In this document: piece by piece, positions 27,289 through 36,215 of the stretch
Layout of the letters: each line of letters begins with the position of its first letter
Position numbering within the stretch: the first letter of the stretch is position 1
NCBI RefSeq assembly: GCF_003432485.1
Contig: NZ_QVNQ01000005.1
Coordinates: forward strand, 186,001 to 250,000
Direction of reading: 5' to 3'
Length of the DNA: 64,000 bases
Source of the DNA: Actinomadura spongiicola
GTDB lineage: Bacteria > Actinomycetota > Actinomycetes > Streptosporangiales > Streptosporangiaceae
The notes under the pieces: generated by a model
What the model saw: only the letters and a program-made list of their open reading frames with translations
Databases searched by the model: none
Told to the model about the DNA's origin: nothing
Program-made: the position numbers and the translations under genes

Positions 27289-28788
27289 GTGCATGACATC
27301 GATCCATCCTTCACCGCGCTGCCGCTTCGCGCGCTGGCCGACGCGGCCCTCAGCCGGGCCCGGGAGCTCGGCGCCGAACACGCGGACTTCCGCCTGGAAC
27401 GCATCCGCAGCCAGACCCTCGGGCTCCACGACGCCGCGTTGGAGACCGCCCTGGACGCCGACGACGTCGGCCTGTCGGTCCGGGTCGTCAAGGACGGCAC
27501 GTGGGGTTTCGCCGCCGGCATCGACCTGACCGTGGACGGCGCCGCCCGCGTCGCCGCGCAGGCCGTGGACGTCGCCGCCGTCGCCCGGCCCGTCAACCGC
27601 GAACCCATCGAACTCGCGCCCGAGCCCGTCCACGGGGAGCGGACCTGGGTCTCGGCGTACGAGATCGACCCGTTCGACGTCCCGACCGGCGACAAGGTCG
27701 CGTTGCTCGCCGGGTGGAGCCGCCTCCTGCTCGACGACGACCGCGTCGACCATGTCGACGCCAGGCTCCTGCAGGTCAAGGAGAACAAGTTCTTCGCCGA
27801 CCTCGCCGGGACCGTCACCACCCAGCAGCGGGTCCGGGTGCATCCGTCGCTGAACGCCGTCGGCATCTCCGGGTCCCTGTTCGACACGATGCGGACGCTC
27901 GCGCCGCCCGCCGGGTACGGGTGGGAGTGGCTGACCGGCGACCATTGGGACTGGGACGGTGAGCTCGCCCGGATCCCCGAGCTGCTCGCCGAGAAGCTCG
28001 CCGCCCCGTCCGTCGAACCGGGCGTCTACGACGTGGTCGTCGACCCGTCGAACCTGTGGCTGACGATCCACGAGTCGATCGGGCACGCCACCGAACTGGA
28101 CCGGGCGCTCGGATACGAGGCGGCGTACGCGGGCACGTCGTTCGCCACGCCCGACAAGCTCGGCACCCTCCGGTACGGGTCCGAGGTCATGAACGTCACC
28201 GGGGACCGCACGGCCGAACACGGCCTGGCCACCATCGGCTACGACGACGAGGGCGTGCGGACGCAGGAGTTCGACATCGTCACCGGCGGGCTGTTCACCG
28301 GCTACCAGACCGACCGTCGCATCGCCCGCCTCACCGGCGCCGACCGCTCCAACGGCTGTGCGTTCGCGGACGCCGCGTCCAGCATGCCGATCCAGCGGAT
28401 GGCGAACGTGTCGCTGCGGCCGGCCGAGGACGGCCCGTCCACCGACGAGCTGATCGCCGGCGTCGACCGCGGGATCTACATCATCGGCGACAAGAGCTGG
28501 TCGATCGACATGCAGCGCCACAACTTCCAGTTCACCGGGCAGCGGTTCCACCGCATCGAGAACGGGCGGCTCGCCGGGCAGCTCCGCGACGTCGCCTACC
28601 AGGCCACCACCACCGACTTCTGGAACTCCATGGAGGCGGTCGGCGGCCCCGGGACGTACGTGCTCGGCGGCGCGTTCAACTGCGGGAAGGGCCAGCCGGG
28701 GCAGGTCGCGCCGGTCAGCCACGGCTGCCCGTCGGCGCTGTTCCGCGGCGTCAACATCCTCAACGCCCTGAAGGAGGCGGGCCAGTGA
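27289..28788 (+). CDS. tldD: TldD metalloprotease subunit
   Basis: This roughly 499-residue protein is the catalytic subunit of the TldD/TldE protease, which trims unfolded leader peptides and other substrates. The zinc-binding HExxxH motif is in TIHESIGHATELD, with the downstream Cys/Gly-rich end (GGAFNCGKGQPGQ). GTG 27289 is the likely start, and a TTG at 27280 sits just after GGGAAGGG and is an alternative. It is co-translated with tldE (GTGA overlap). Confidence 0.93.
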   Translation: MHDIDPSFTALPLRALADAALSRARELGAEHADFRLERIRSQTLGLHDAALETALDADDVGLSVRVVKDGTWGFAAGIDLTVDGAARVAAQAVDVAAVARPVNREPIELAPEPVHGERTWVSAYEIDPFDVPTGDKVALLAGWSRLLLDDDRVDHVDARLLQVKENKFFADLAGTVTTQQRVRVHPSLNAVGISGSLFDTMRTLAPPAGYGWEWLTGDHWDWDGELARIPELLAEKLAAPSVEPGVYDVVVDPSNLWLTIHESIGHATELDRALGYEAAYAGTSFATPDKLGTLRYGSEVMNVTGDRTAEHGLATIGYDDEGVRTQEFDIVTGGLFTGYQTDRRIARLTGADRSNGCAFADAASSMPIQRMANVSLRPAEDGPSTDELIAGVDRGIYIIGDKSWSIDMQRHNFQFTGQRFHRIENGRLAGQLRDVAYQATTTDFWNSMEAVGGPGTYVLGGAFNCGKGQPGQVAPVSHGCPSALFRGVNILNALKEAGQ

Positions 28789-30167
28789 GCGTGATCAGGC
28801 CGCAGGAGGCCGTCGAGCGGGCGCTGGCCCTGTCCCGCGCGGACGACTGCGTCGTCATCGCCGACGAGGCCAGCACCGCGAACCTGCGGTGGGCGGGCAA
28901 CACGCTCACCACCAACGGCGTGACCCGGTCGAGCCGCCTCACCGTCATCGCGCTGCGGCACACAGCGGACGGCGTCGCGGCGGGCGTGGTGTCCCGGTCG
29001 GCGGTCGGCGCCGACGCGATCGAGGACCTGGTGCGGGCCGCCGAGGCCGACGCCGCGGGCAACGAGCCCGCCGAGGACGCCGCGCCGCTCGTCGACGGCG
29101 GCCCGGCCGGCGGCTGGGACGACGACCCCGCCGAGACCGGCATCGGCGTGTTCGAGGGGTTCGCGCCCGCGCTCGGGGAGGCGTTCGCGGCGGCGCAGGC
29201 GGCCGACCGGCGCCTGTACGGGTTCGCGAACCACGTCCTGACCTCGACGTTCGTGGGGAGTTCCACGGGGCTTCGGGCGCGTCACGACCAGCCGACCGGG
29301 CTGCTGGAGCTCAACGCCAAGGGCGCGGGCGGGTCGGCGTGGGCGGGCGTCGGCACCCGCGACTTCACCGACGTGGACGTCCCCGCCCTGACCGGTGACC
29401 TGGCCCGGCGGCTGGAATGGGGCGCGCGGCGCGTCGACCTGCCCGCCGGACGGTACGAGACGATCCTGCCGCCGTCCGCCGTCGCCGACCTGATGATCTA
29501 CCTGTACTGGTCGGCGGGGGCGCAGGACGCGCAGGACGGACGGACCGTGTTCAGCGCGCCCGGCGGCGGCACCCGCGTCGGCGAGCGGCTCGCGAGCATG
29601 CCCGTCACCCTGTCCAGCGACCCGGCGGCGTCGGGGCTGGAGTGCGCGCCGTTCGTCGTCGCGCACGCCTCCGGCCGGGACGCGTCGGTGTTCGACAACG
29701 GCCTCGCGCTGAGCGGCACCGACTGGATCGCCGACGGGACCCTCACCGCCCTCACCCAGACGCGGCGGTCCGCCGAACGCACCGGCCTGCCGCTCACCCC
29801 CGCCATCGACAACCTGGTGCTCACCGGAGGCGACACCGGCGCGTCGCTGGAGGAGATGGTCGCCCGCACCGAGCGGGGCCTGCTGCTGACGTGCCTGTGG
29901 TACATCCGCGAGGTCGACCCGCAGCGGCTGCTGCTGACCGGCCTCACCCGCGACGGCGTGTACCTCGTCGAGGGCGGGGAGGTCGTCGGGGCCGTGAACA
30001 ACTTCCGGTTCAACGAGAGCCCCGTCGACCTGCTGTCCCGCCTCTCCGAGGTCGGCGGGACGCGCCCGACCCTGCCGCGCGAGTGGTCCGACTACTTCAC
30101 CCGCGCCGCGATGCCGCCGCTCCGGATCCCCGACTTCAACATGTCGACGGTGTCCCAGGCGTCCTGA
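28785..30167 (+). CDS. tldE: TldE/PmbA protease subunit
   Basis: This 460-residue partner of TldD is from the same family but lacks the HExxxH metal site, as expected for TldE. It shows the family segments FVGSSTGLRARHDQPTG and LVLTGGDTGASLEEM. GTG 28785 overlaps the tldD stop and has GGAGG upstream. The pair forms a heterodimer in the cytoplasm. No ribosomal-peptide cluster lies nearby, so a housekeeping role is likely. Confidence 0.92.
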   Translation: MSVIRPQEAVERALALSRADDCVVIADEASTANLRWAGNTLTTNGVTRSSRLTVIALRHTADGVAAGVVSRSAVGADAIEDLVRAAEADAAGNEPAEDAAPLVDGGPAGGWDDDPAETGIGVFEGFAPALGEAFAAAQAADRRLYGFANHVLTSTFVGSSTGLRARHDQPTGLLELNAKGAGGSAWAGVGTRDFTDVDVPALTGDLARRLEWGARRVDLPAGRYETILPPSAVADLMIYLYWSAGAQDAQDGRTVFSAPGGGTRVGERLASMPVTLSSDPAASGLECAPFVVAHASGRDASVFDNGLALSGTDWIADGTLTALTQTRRSAERTGLPLTPAIDNLVLTGGDTGASLEEMVARTERGLLLTCLWYIREVDPQRLLLTGLTRDGVYLVEGGEVVGAVNNFRFNESPVDLLSRLSEVGGTRPTLPREWSDYFTRAAMPPLRIPDFNMSTVSQAS

Positions 30168-30231
30168 ACCCGGCGTGCTGACTACAGGCGCCCGGACTAC
30201 AGGCGCCCTGACGGCCACCTCCGGCCGCCGT

Positions 30232-30275
30232 CCGCGCGGAGCCCGTCCCCGGTTAGCGGGACGGGCCCCGCGCGG
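30232..30275. terminator. Bidirectional terminator between tldE and dodecin
   Basis: CCGCGCGG-A-GCCCGTCCC (30232-30249) pairs with 30258-30275 around an eight-base loop, with one mismatch. It lies between convergent genes. Confidence 0.85.
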
Positions 30276-30278
30276 CGC

Positions 30279-30491
30279 TCAGGCGTCCTCCAGGCGGAAA
30301 CCGACCTTCATGGTGACCTGGATGTGGGCGACCTCGCCGTCCTCGATCTGGCCGCGGACCTCGGTCACCTCGAACCAGTCCAGGTGGCGCAGCGTCTGCG
30401 CGGCGCGCCTGACACCGTTGCGGATCGCGCTCTCGACCGACTCCGGCGAGGTCCCGACGATCTCCGTTACCCGGTACGTGCGATCGGTCAT
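30279..30491 (-). CDS. Dodecin-family flavin-binding protein
   Basis: This 70-residue protein has a beta-alpha-beta-beta fold sequence typical of dodecin (TYRVTEIVGTSPESVESAI, GQIEDGEVAHIQVTMKVGF). Dodecins form hollow dodecamers that bind FMN or other flavins/coenzyme A as storage or buffering devices in the cytoplasm. GGGAGG precedes the ATG at a good distance. It is a single-gene unit divergent from the DUF3099 gene. Confidence 0.93.
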   Translation of the reverse strand: MTDRTYRVTEIVGTSPESVESAIRNGVRRAAQTLRHLDWFEVTEVRGQIEDGEVAHIQVTMKVGFRLEDA

Positions 30492-30560
30492 CTCGTTCCT
30501 CCCGCTGACTTGACCCGTACTGCCGTCGCCCGGCGTCCCCCTTGGGCTTACCGTGGAAGT

Positions 30561-30890
30561 GTGAAGGTCAATCACCATCGACGGCCGGACGTCTACACGG
30601 TCACCGACGCTCCGCGGCCCATGTCGGAGGACATCGGCCACCGGCAGCGCCGCTACCTGCTGTCCATGGGCGTCCGGACGGGTTGTTTCGTCGGCGCGAT
30701 CCTGGCCGCGGTGGCGGGCGCGCCGGTGTGGGTGATGATCCTTCTGGTGGTCGGGGCGCTCTTTCTGCCGTACGTCGCGGTGATTTTCGCGAACGGCGGA
30801 CGGGAGCCCACCGCCCCCGCGACCTTTGACGACCGCTCGCGGCGGGTACAGAAGCCCGTTTCCGGACAGCGACCAGAAATCCGGTCGTGA
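30561..30890 (+). CDS. DUF3099-family small membrane protein
   Basis: This 109-residue protein has a conserved N-terminal motif (VYTVTDAPRPMSEDI), an RQRRYL segment and two adjacent helices (about 40-58 and 62-82). A hydrophilic tail follows. The family is actinobacterial and uncharacterised. GTG 30561 is chosen to keep the conserved start. A TACCGT box ends seven bases upstream, so a leaderless message is possible. The 6C-type RNA starts just after it. Confidence 0.85.
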   Translation: MKVNHHRRPDVYTVTDAPRPMSEDIGHRQRRYLLSMGVRTGCFVGAILAAVAGAPVWVMILLVVGALFLPYVAVIFANGGREPTAPATFDDRSRRVQKPVSGQRPEIRS

Positions 30891-30897
30891 CATTCTC

Positions 30898-30929
30898 TTG
30901 ACTAACCGCGGGGGGTTTCGGTGTACGAT
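30898..30929 (+). promoter_or_regulatory. Candidate promoter of the 6C-type RNA
   Basis: TTGACT (30898-30903) and TACGAT (30924-30929) flank a 20-base spacer, longer than optimal. TACGAT is a good actinobacterial -10 and would place the start near 30936, just before the first hairpin. The exact -35 is uncertain. Confidence 0.55.
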
Positions 30930-30935
30930 TTGTAC

Positions 30936-31047
30936 CGGCGCTCTGGTCCCCCGTCGGAGCGCCCGTGCCGGTGTTCCGGGCCCCCGTCGGAACACCGATG
31001 ATGCGGCGCCGGGTGGATTGCCCCCGTATCCACCCGGCGCCGCTTTT
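30936..31047 (+). ncRNA. 6C-type small RNA with C-loop hairpins and intrinsic terminator
   Basis: Three hairpins follow each other. Hairpin 1 pairs GGCGCTC (30937-30943) with 30957-30963, loop containing CCCCCGTC. Hairpin 2 pairs GGTGTTCC (30970-30977) with 30989-30996, loop GGGCCCCCGTC. Hairpin 3 is a 16 bp stem (31003-31018 with 31028-31043), loop TGCCCCCGT, followed by TTTT. Two successive stems with C-run loops are the hallmark of the actinobacterial 6C RNA (known from Mycobacterium and Streptomyces), which pairs with G-rich sites in mRNAs. The third stem looks like a Rho-independent terminator that also carries the C loop. Confidence 0.87.
31003..31047 (+). terminator. Intrinsic terminator of the 6C-type RNA
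   Basis: A 16 bp perfect GC-rich stem with a nine-base loop and a following TTTT tract, one of the few terminators in the window with a classical U run. Confidence 0.88.
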
Positions 31048-31440
31048 CATGTCCGGGGTGTTCCGCTGGTGTTCCCCCGGGTCGTCGATGACCCGTCCCT
31101 GGTTCGTTCTTGACGGCGTCCACGGGCGTTGCGCACGACCGGCCGGGAACGCAAGCCCCTGTCGTGGCCTGCTACGGCCACGGCCGAAACCCGGTCCGGT
31201 GGAACCTTCCCGGCGCGGCGCACCACCCCGTTGAACCGATCCGGGACGCGGCGCGTACATCCCCGTGTCCGGAGGAGGGGCCGAGCGCCTCGGTGGGGCT
31301 GGCGGACGTTCAGAAGCCCGTGGGCGTGTGCGCACGGGCCGCCGACGCCTGGACAGCCAACCGCGTCCTCCGGCCCGCGCACGGGGATCTGAGGGCCTTC
31401 GCGCCTCACCGTCGGCGGGTGCGTCTCCTCGCCCCGAGCG
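31048..31440. other. Intergenic stretch without recognisable gene
   Basis: These 393 bases lie between the 6C terminator and the stop of the leftward receptor-like gene. Reading frames in it lack ribosome sites and recognisable domains. Small palindromes are present (for example GGGTCGTCGATGACCC near 31080), but I see no riboswitch consensus. Confidence 0.6.
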
Positions 31441-32265
31441 TCAGCGGCGGCGGGTGTCGGCGAGCTGGCGCGCCAGGGCTCGCGGGGCCTCGACCAGGGA
31501 CGGGCCGTACCAGGTGAGCAGGCGGCCGTCGACGAGCGCGACGTCCACGCCCGGGAACGACTCGGGTCCGTCGTCCCCGGTGAACCGGTAGGGCTCGTCC
31601 GGCAACACGACCAGGTCGGCGCCCGCCGCGTTCAGATCACCGAGGGGGATCTTCGGATAGCGCTCGGGATGATCGGCGTAGACGTTGGCGACGCCCAGGC
31701 GGGACAGGACGTCGCCGGTGAAGGTGTCCCGGCCGACGACCATCCACGGCCGCCGCCAGATCGGGACGACCGCCGCGCGGCGCGTGCCGGGCGCGACGTC
31801 CGCCCAGACGCGGGACGCCTCGTCCAGCCAGCCCGGCACCGGGACCCGGCACGCGACGGCGAGCAACCGGCGCAGGGACGCGAGCGCCCCGTCCACGGTG
31901 CGGATGTCCGTCAACCACACCGGGATCCCCGCGGCGCGCAACGCTTCCACGTCGGCGGGACGGTTCTCCTCGGTGTTGCCGAGGATGACGTCGGGCCGCA
32001 GTTCCGCGATCCGCTCCAGATCGGGGTTCTTCGTGCCCCTGACGCGCGGGACGTCCAGTCCGGCCGGATGGGTGCACCAGGCGGTCGCGCCGACCAGCAG
32101 TTCCGGCGCGGTCACCGCGACCGTCTCCGTCAAGGACGGGACGATCGACACGACCCGCCGCACCCGGTCCGGGACAGGGACCGGGGCGCCGGTGTCGTCG
32201 ACCGCGTTCGGATCGGCGGCGTCCGGACGAACAGCGTCCGAGGCGGGGTCGTCAGTGGCGTCCAT
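31441..32265 (-). CDS. Helical-backbone metal-receptor (BtuF-like) protein without signal peptide
   Basis: This 274-residue protein has a periplasmic-binding-protein-like fold of the BtuF/FecB group (RRVVSIVPSLTETV, ERIAELRPDVILGNTEEN, DLVVLPDEPY). The N terminus is acidic and hydrophilic with no signal peptide or lipobox, so it should stay in the cytoplasm, unlike transport receptors. It starts 14 bases after the icmF stop. Since IcmF needs adenosylcobalamin, a corrinoid-related role is attractive but inferred. Confidence 0.85.
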   Translation of the reverse strand: MDATDDPASDAVRPDAADPNAVDDTGAPVPVPDRVRRVVSIVPSLTETVAVTAPELLVGATAWCTHPAGLDVPRVRGTKNPDLERIAELRPDVILGNTEENRPADVEALRAAGIPVWLTDIRTVDGALASLRRLLAVACRVPVPGWLDEASRVWADVAPGTRRAAVVPIWRRPWMVVGRDTFTGDVLSRLGVANVYADHPERYPKIPLGDLNAAGADLVVLPDEPYRFTGDDGPESFPGVDVALVDGRLLTWYGPSLVEAPRALARQLADTRRR

Positions 32266-32279
32266 GTGTCGGCGGCGGC

Positions 32280-35200
32280 TCACACGTTGCGCCGGTACTG
32301 GCCGCCGACCTCGAAGAACGCGTCGCTGATCTGCTGGAGGCTGCACACGCGCGCCGCGTCCATCAGGACGGCGAACACGTTCTCCCCGGCCCGCGCCGCG
32401 TCCTTCAACGCGTCGAGCGCCGCCCGCGCCTCGTCGTGGTGCGCGTCCCGGTAGGCGCGCACCCGGTCGAGCTGGGACCGCTTCTCCTCCTCGGTGGCGC
32501 GGGCCAGCTCGATCGTGTCGGGCGTCCCGTCGCCGGAGTCCGGGCCACGGAACGTGTTGACGCCGACGATCGGCAGGGAACCGTCGTGCTTGCGCTGCTC
32601 GTACAGCATCGACTCGTCCTGGATGCGGCCGCGCTGGTAGCCGGTCTCCATGGCGCCGAGGACGCCGCCGCGTTCGCTGAGCCGGTCGAACTCCGCCAGG
32701 ACGGCCTCCTCGACGAGGTCGGTCAGCTCGTCGATGATGAACGACCCCTGCAACGGGTTCTCGTTCATCGCCAGGCCCCACTCGCGGTTGATGATGAGCT
32801 GGATCGCCAGGGCGCGCCGCACCGACTCGGCCGTCGGGGTGGTGACGGCCTCGTCGTAGGCGTTGGTGTGCAGGCTGTTGCAGTTGTCGTAGATGGCGAT
32901 GAGCGCCTGCAACGTCGTGCGGATGTCGTTGAAGTCCATCTCCTGTGCGTGCAGGGACCGCCCCGACGTCTGCACGTGGTACTTCAGCTTCTGGCTTCGC
33001 TCGTTGGCGCCGTACCGGTCGCGCATCGCGACGGCCCAGATGCGGCGGGCCACGCGGCCGAGGACGCTGTACTCGGGGTCCATGCCGTTGGAGAAGAAGA
33101 ACGACAGGTTGGGCGCGAAGTCGTCGACGTCCATGCCGCGCGCCAGATACGACTCGACGTAGGTGAACCCGTTGGCGAGGGTGAACGCGAGCTGGCTGAT
33201 GGGGTTCGCGCCGGCCTCGGCGATGTGGTAGCCGGAGATCGACACCGAGTAGAAGTTGCGGACCCGGTTGGCGATGAACCATTCCTGGATGTCGCCCATC
33301 ATCCGCAGGGAGAACTCGGTGGAGAAGATGCAGGTGTTCTGCCCCTGGTCCTCCTTGAGGATGTCGGCCTGGACGGTGCCGCGCACGGTGGACAGCACTC
33401 GGGCGCGGATCGCGGCGGCCTCCTCGGCGGACGGTTCGCGGCCGTGCTCCTCGTAGAAGGCGTCCAGCCCCTGGTCGACGGCGGTGTTGAGGAAGAACGC
33501 CAGGATCGTCGGCGCCGGGCCGTTGATCGTCATCGACACCGACGTCGTCGGCGACGACAGGTCGAACCCGTCGTACAGCGCCTTCATGTCGTCCAGCGTG
33601 GCGATCGACACCCCGGACGTGCCGATCTTGCCGTACACGTCGGGACGCTCGTCGGGGTCGCGCCCGTACAGGGTGACCGAGTCGAACGCGGTGGACAGGC
33701 GGGTCGCGGGCTGGCCCTCCGACAGCAGCTTGAAGCGCCGGTTGGTGCGGAACGGGTCGCCCTCCCCCGCGAACATGCGGGCCGGGTCCTCGTTGTCGCG
33801 CTTGAACGGGAACACTCCCGCCGTGAACGGGAACCGTCCCGGCAGGTTCTCGTTCCGGAGGAACCGCAGCAGTTCCCCGTGGTCGGTGTAGCGAGGCAGC
33901 GCGACGCGCGGGATGCGGCTGCCCGACAGGGACTCGCGGGTCAGCTTCGTGTGCAGTTCCCTGTCGCGGACGCGGACGACCTGCTCGTCTCCGGAGTACG
34001 ACTCCACGACCGCGGGCCATTCCTCGATCAACGCGGCGTTGCCGGGGTCCACGTCTCGGCGCGCCCTCTCCAGCAGCCCCTCGACCTCGGTGGCGTCGGT
34101 CAGCTCGGCGCGGACCTCGTCCAGCCGCTGGACGCGCCGGACGGCCTCGATCTGCCGCGCCGTGCCGGCGTGGTAGCCGCGCACGGTGTCGGAAATGTCG
34201 GACAGGTACCGCACCCGGGCGGGCGGGATCACGGTGGCGGCGGCCGTGGAGATCTTCGTCTCGACCTTCGGCAGGTTCCCCTCCGGCAGGTCGACGCCGT
34301 GGTCGACCAGCAGCTCCTTGAGGTGCTGGTAGAGGGCCGTCACGCCGTCGTCGTTGAAGGTGGCGGCGCTGGTGCCGTACACGGGCATGTCCTCGGGCCG
34401 CTGCCCGAACGCCCCACGGTTGCGGATGAGCTGCCGCGCCACGTCCCGCAGCGCGTCGGCTGCGCCGCGCCGCTCGAACTTGTTGATCGCGACCACGTCC
34501 GCGAAGTCGAGCATGTCGATCTTCTCGAGCTGGGTGGGCGCGCCGAACTCCGGCGTCATCACGTACAGCGAGACGTCGACCAGCGGGGCGATCGCCGCGT
34601 CGCCCTGCCCGATGCCGGGGGTCTCCAGGATGACCAGGTCGTATCCGGCGGCCTTGCAGGCGAGGATGATGTCGTCGATGCCGTCGGGCAGCTCCCGCGC
34701 ACCTCGCGTGGCCAGCGAACGGAAGAACACCTGGTCTCCGTCCAGGGAGTTCATCCTGATCCGGTCGCCGAGCAGCGCGCCGCCGCCGCGCCGCCGGGTC
34801 GGGTCGACGGCCAGCACCGCGACGCGCGGACCGCCAGCCTGTTCAAGACCGCCCTGGTCGACGCGCAGCCGCCGCACCAGTTCGTCGGTGAGGGACGACT
34901 TCCCGGACCCGCCCGTCCCGGTGACGCCGAGCACGGCCGACCGCCGGGTCCCCGCCCGCTCGGCGAGCCACGCCCGCTCGTCCTCCGTCAGCTTCCCGGC
35001 CTGGGCGCGGGTGATGGTCCTGGCGAGCGCCCGCCGGTCCCCCGTCGGCACGGCCTCCACGGGCACCGGTTCGGCGGTGAGGTCGACGTCGCACTCCCGC
35101 ACCAGCTCGTTGATCATCCCGGGCAGGCCCAGCCGCTGCCCGTCCTCCGGCGAGAAGATCCGCACCCCGGCGCCGGCCAGCCGCGCGATCTCCTCGTGGA

Positions 35201-35522
35201 CGATCACGCCGCCGCCCCCGCCGAACACCCGCACGTGCTCGGCGCCGGCCTCCTTCAGGCTGCGCGACAGGTACTCGAAGTACTCGACGTGGCCGCCCTG
35301 GTAGGAGCTGATCGCGACGCCCTGGGCGTCCTCCTCCAGGACGGCGTCGACCACCTCGCGGACCGAGCGGTCGTGCCCGAGGTGCACCACCTCCGCGCCC
35401 TGGGACTGCAGGATGCGCCGCATGATGTTGATCGCCGCGTCGTGCCCGTCGAACAGCGCCGCCGCCGTCACGAACCGCACCGGGTGCACCGGCGTGTGCA
35501 GGTCGGCCGTCACCGTCTCCAC
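32280..35522 (-). CDS. icmF: Fused isobutyryl-CoA mutase / P-loop chaperone
   Basis: This 1080-residue enzyme interconverts isobutyryl-CoA and n-butyryl-CoA with adenosylcobalamin. It has three parts. The N-terminal B12-binding domain includes LFDGHDAAINIMRRI, where the histidine ligates cobalt. A MeaB-type G domain in the middle has Walker A TGTGGSGKSS and a NKF specificity motif. The large substrate-binding mutase barrel covers the C-terminal half (SVSISGYHIAEAGANP). This domain order is diagnostic of IcmF. The GTG start at 35522 faces a marR-type gene across a 44-base shared promoter with palindromes. Confidence 0.96.
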   Translation of the reverse strand: METVTADLHTPVHPVRFVTAAALFDGHDAAINIMRRILQSQGAEVVHLGHDRSVREVVDAVLEEDAQGVAISSYQGGHVEYFEYLSRSLKEAGAEHVRVFGGGGGVIVHEEIARLAGAGVRIFSPEDGQRLGLPGMINELVRECDVDLTAEPVPVEAVPTGDRRALARTITRAQAGKLTEDERAWLAERAGTRRSAVLGVTGTGGSGKSSLTDELVRRLRVDQGGLEQAGGPRVAVLAVDPTRRRGGGALLGDRIRMNSLDGDQVFFRSLATRGARELPDGIDDIILACKAAGYDLVILETPGIGQGDAAIAPLVDVSLYVMTPEFGAPTQLEKIDMLDFADVVAINKFERRGAADALRDVARQLIRNRGAFGQRPEDMPVYGTSAATFNDDGVTALYQHLKELLVDHGVDLPEGNLPKVETKISTAAATVIPPARVRYLSDISDTVRGYHAGTARQIEAVRRVQRLDEVRAELTDATEVEGLLERARRDVDPGNAALIEEWPAVVESYSGDEQVVRVRDRELHTKLTRESLSGSRIPRVALPRYTDHGELLRFLRNENLPGRFPFTAGVFPFKRDNEDPARMFAGEGDPFRTNRRFKLLSEGQPATRLSTAFDSVTLYGRDPDERPDVYGKIGTSGVSIATLDDMKALYDGFDLSSPTTSVSMTINGPAPTILAFFLNTAVDQGLDAFYEEHGREPSAEEAAAIRARVLSTVRGTVQADILKEDQGQNTCIFSTEFSLRMMGDIQEWFIANRVRNFYSVSISGYHIAEAGANPISQLAFTLANGFTYVESYLARGMDVDDFAPNLSFFFSNGMDPEYSVLGRVARRIWAVAMRDRYGANERSQKLKYHVQTSGRSLHAQEMDFNDIRTTLQALIAIYDNCNSLHTNAYDEAVTTPTAESVRRALAIQLIINREWGLAMNENPLQGSFIIDELTDLVEEAVLAEFDRLSERGGVLGAMETGYQRGRIQDESMLYEQRKHDGSLPIVGVNTFRGPDSGDGTPDTIELARATEEEKRSQLDRVRAYRDAHHDEARAALDALKDAARAGENVFAVLMDAARVCSLQQISDAFFEVGGQYRRNV

Positions 35523-35530
35523 CCCAACCC

Positions 35531-35559
35531 TTGGACATCCAATATTTGGAAGTTAAAAT
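35531..35559 (+). promoter_or_regulatory. Leaderless marR promoter with overlapping inverted repeats
   Basis: TTGGAC (35531-35536), a 17-base spacer and TAAAAT (35554-35559) place transcription at or one base before the ATG at 35567. Overlapping TTGGA/TCCAA half-sites (TTGGACATCCAA at 35531-35542 and TCCAATATTTGGA at 35538-35550) cover the spacer, a good operator for the MarR protein. The divergent icmF promoter must overlap the same block. Confidence 0.7.
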
Positions 35560-35566
35560 AGTTTCC

Positions 35567-36097
35567 ATGCGTCCCTCAGTCAAGACCGCATACGATCAGG
35601 CGGTGCCCGACATGCCCGACCCCATCGCCGAGGCCCACCGCCAGTGGAGCCTGCGCTGGCCCGAGCACGCCGACCACATGGCGGCCGTCACCTCCGTGAT
35701 GCGGGCCCAGCAGCTCCTGCTGAGCCGGATCGAGGCCGTCCTCAAGCCGTACGGGCTGACGTTCGCCGCCTACGAGGCGCTGCGCCTGCTCGCGTTCACC
35801 CGCACCGGGACGCTACCCATGGGGAAGATGGGCATGCGGCTCATGGTCCATCCCGCGTCGGTCACCAACGTCATCGGCCGCCTGGAGCGGCGCGGGCTCG
35901 TCGGCCGCGCCCCCTCCCCCGACGACCGCCGCGTCGTCCTCGCCACCCTCACCCCCGACGGGCGCGACCTCGCCGAGAAGGCCACCCTGGCCCTCAACGA
36001 GTCCGGCTTCGGCGTCTCCGGGCTGCCCGCCGCGCAGGCCGCCGAGATCACCGACTCGCTGCGTCCCCTCCGCCTCGCCGCGGGCGACCTCGACTGA
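35567..36097 (+). CDS. MarR-family transcriptional regulator
   Basis: This 176-residue protein has a winged helix-turn-helix (about 58-125). The recognition helix region is MVHPASVTNVIGRLERRGLV and the wing is RAPSPDDRRVVLATLT. Helices at both ends for dimerisation are present. The ATG at 35567 directly follows a promoter with no room for a leader. Divergent position and operator-like palindromes suggest it represses itself and icmF, probably in response to an acyl-CoA or related ligand. That last point is inference. Confidence 0.92.
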   Translation: MRPSVKTAYDQAVPDMPDPIAEAHRQWSLRWPEHADHMAAVTSVMRAQQLLLSRIEAVLKPYGLTFAAYEALRLLAFTRTGTLPMGKMGMRLMVHPASVTNVIGRLERRGLVGRAPSPDDRRVVLATLTPDGRDLAEKATLALNESGFGVSGLPAAQAAEITDSLRPLRLAAGDLD

Positions 36098-36215
36098 CCC
36101 GGAGCCACCCGGAACGCGGTGCCGGGTATGGGTGATTGAGGAGCCCTGATCACCTTGATGGGGTGATGCATCCCATATGCTGCGGATCACATCCGTGGTG
36201 TCGCGAGGAGGCGGA

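Noticed and set aside
26419..28722. Extended leftward frame of 767 codons containing fabG
   Set aside because: Its first two thirds are antisense to tldD. FabG itself starts at 27123 with a good ribosome site.
31200..31440. Cobalamin riboswitch near the B12-related genes
   Set aside because: A CCGGGAAGG stretch on the minus strand looked suggestive. However, the rest of the B12-box consensus is missing, and the region lies downstream, not upstream, of the B12-dependent genes.
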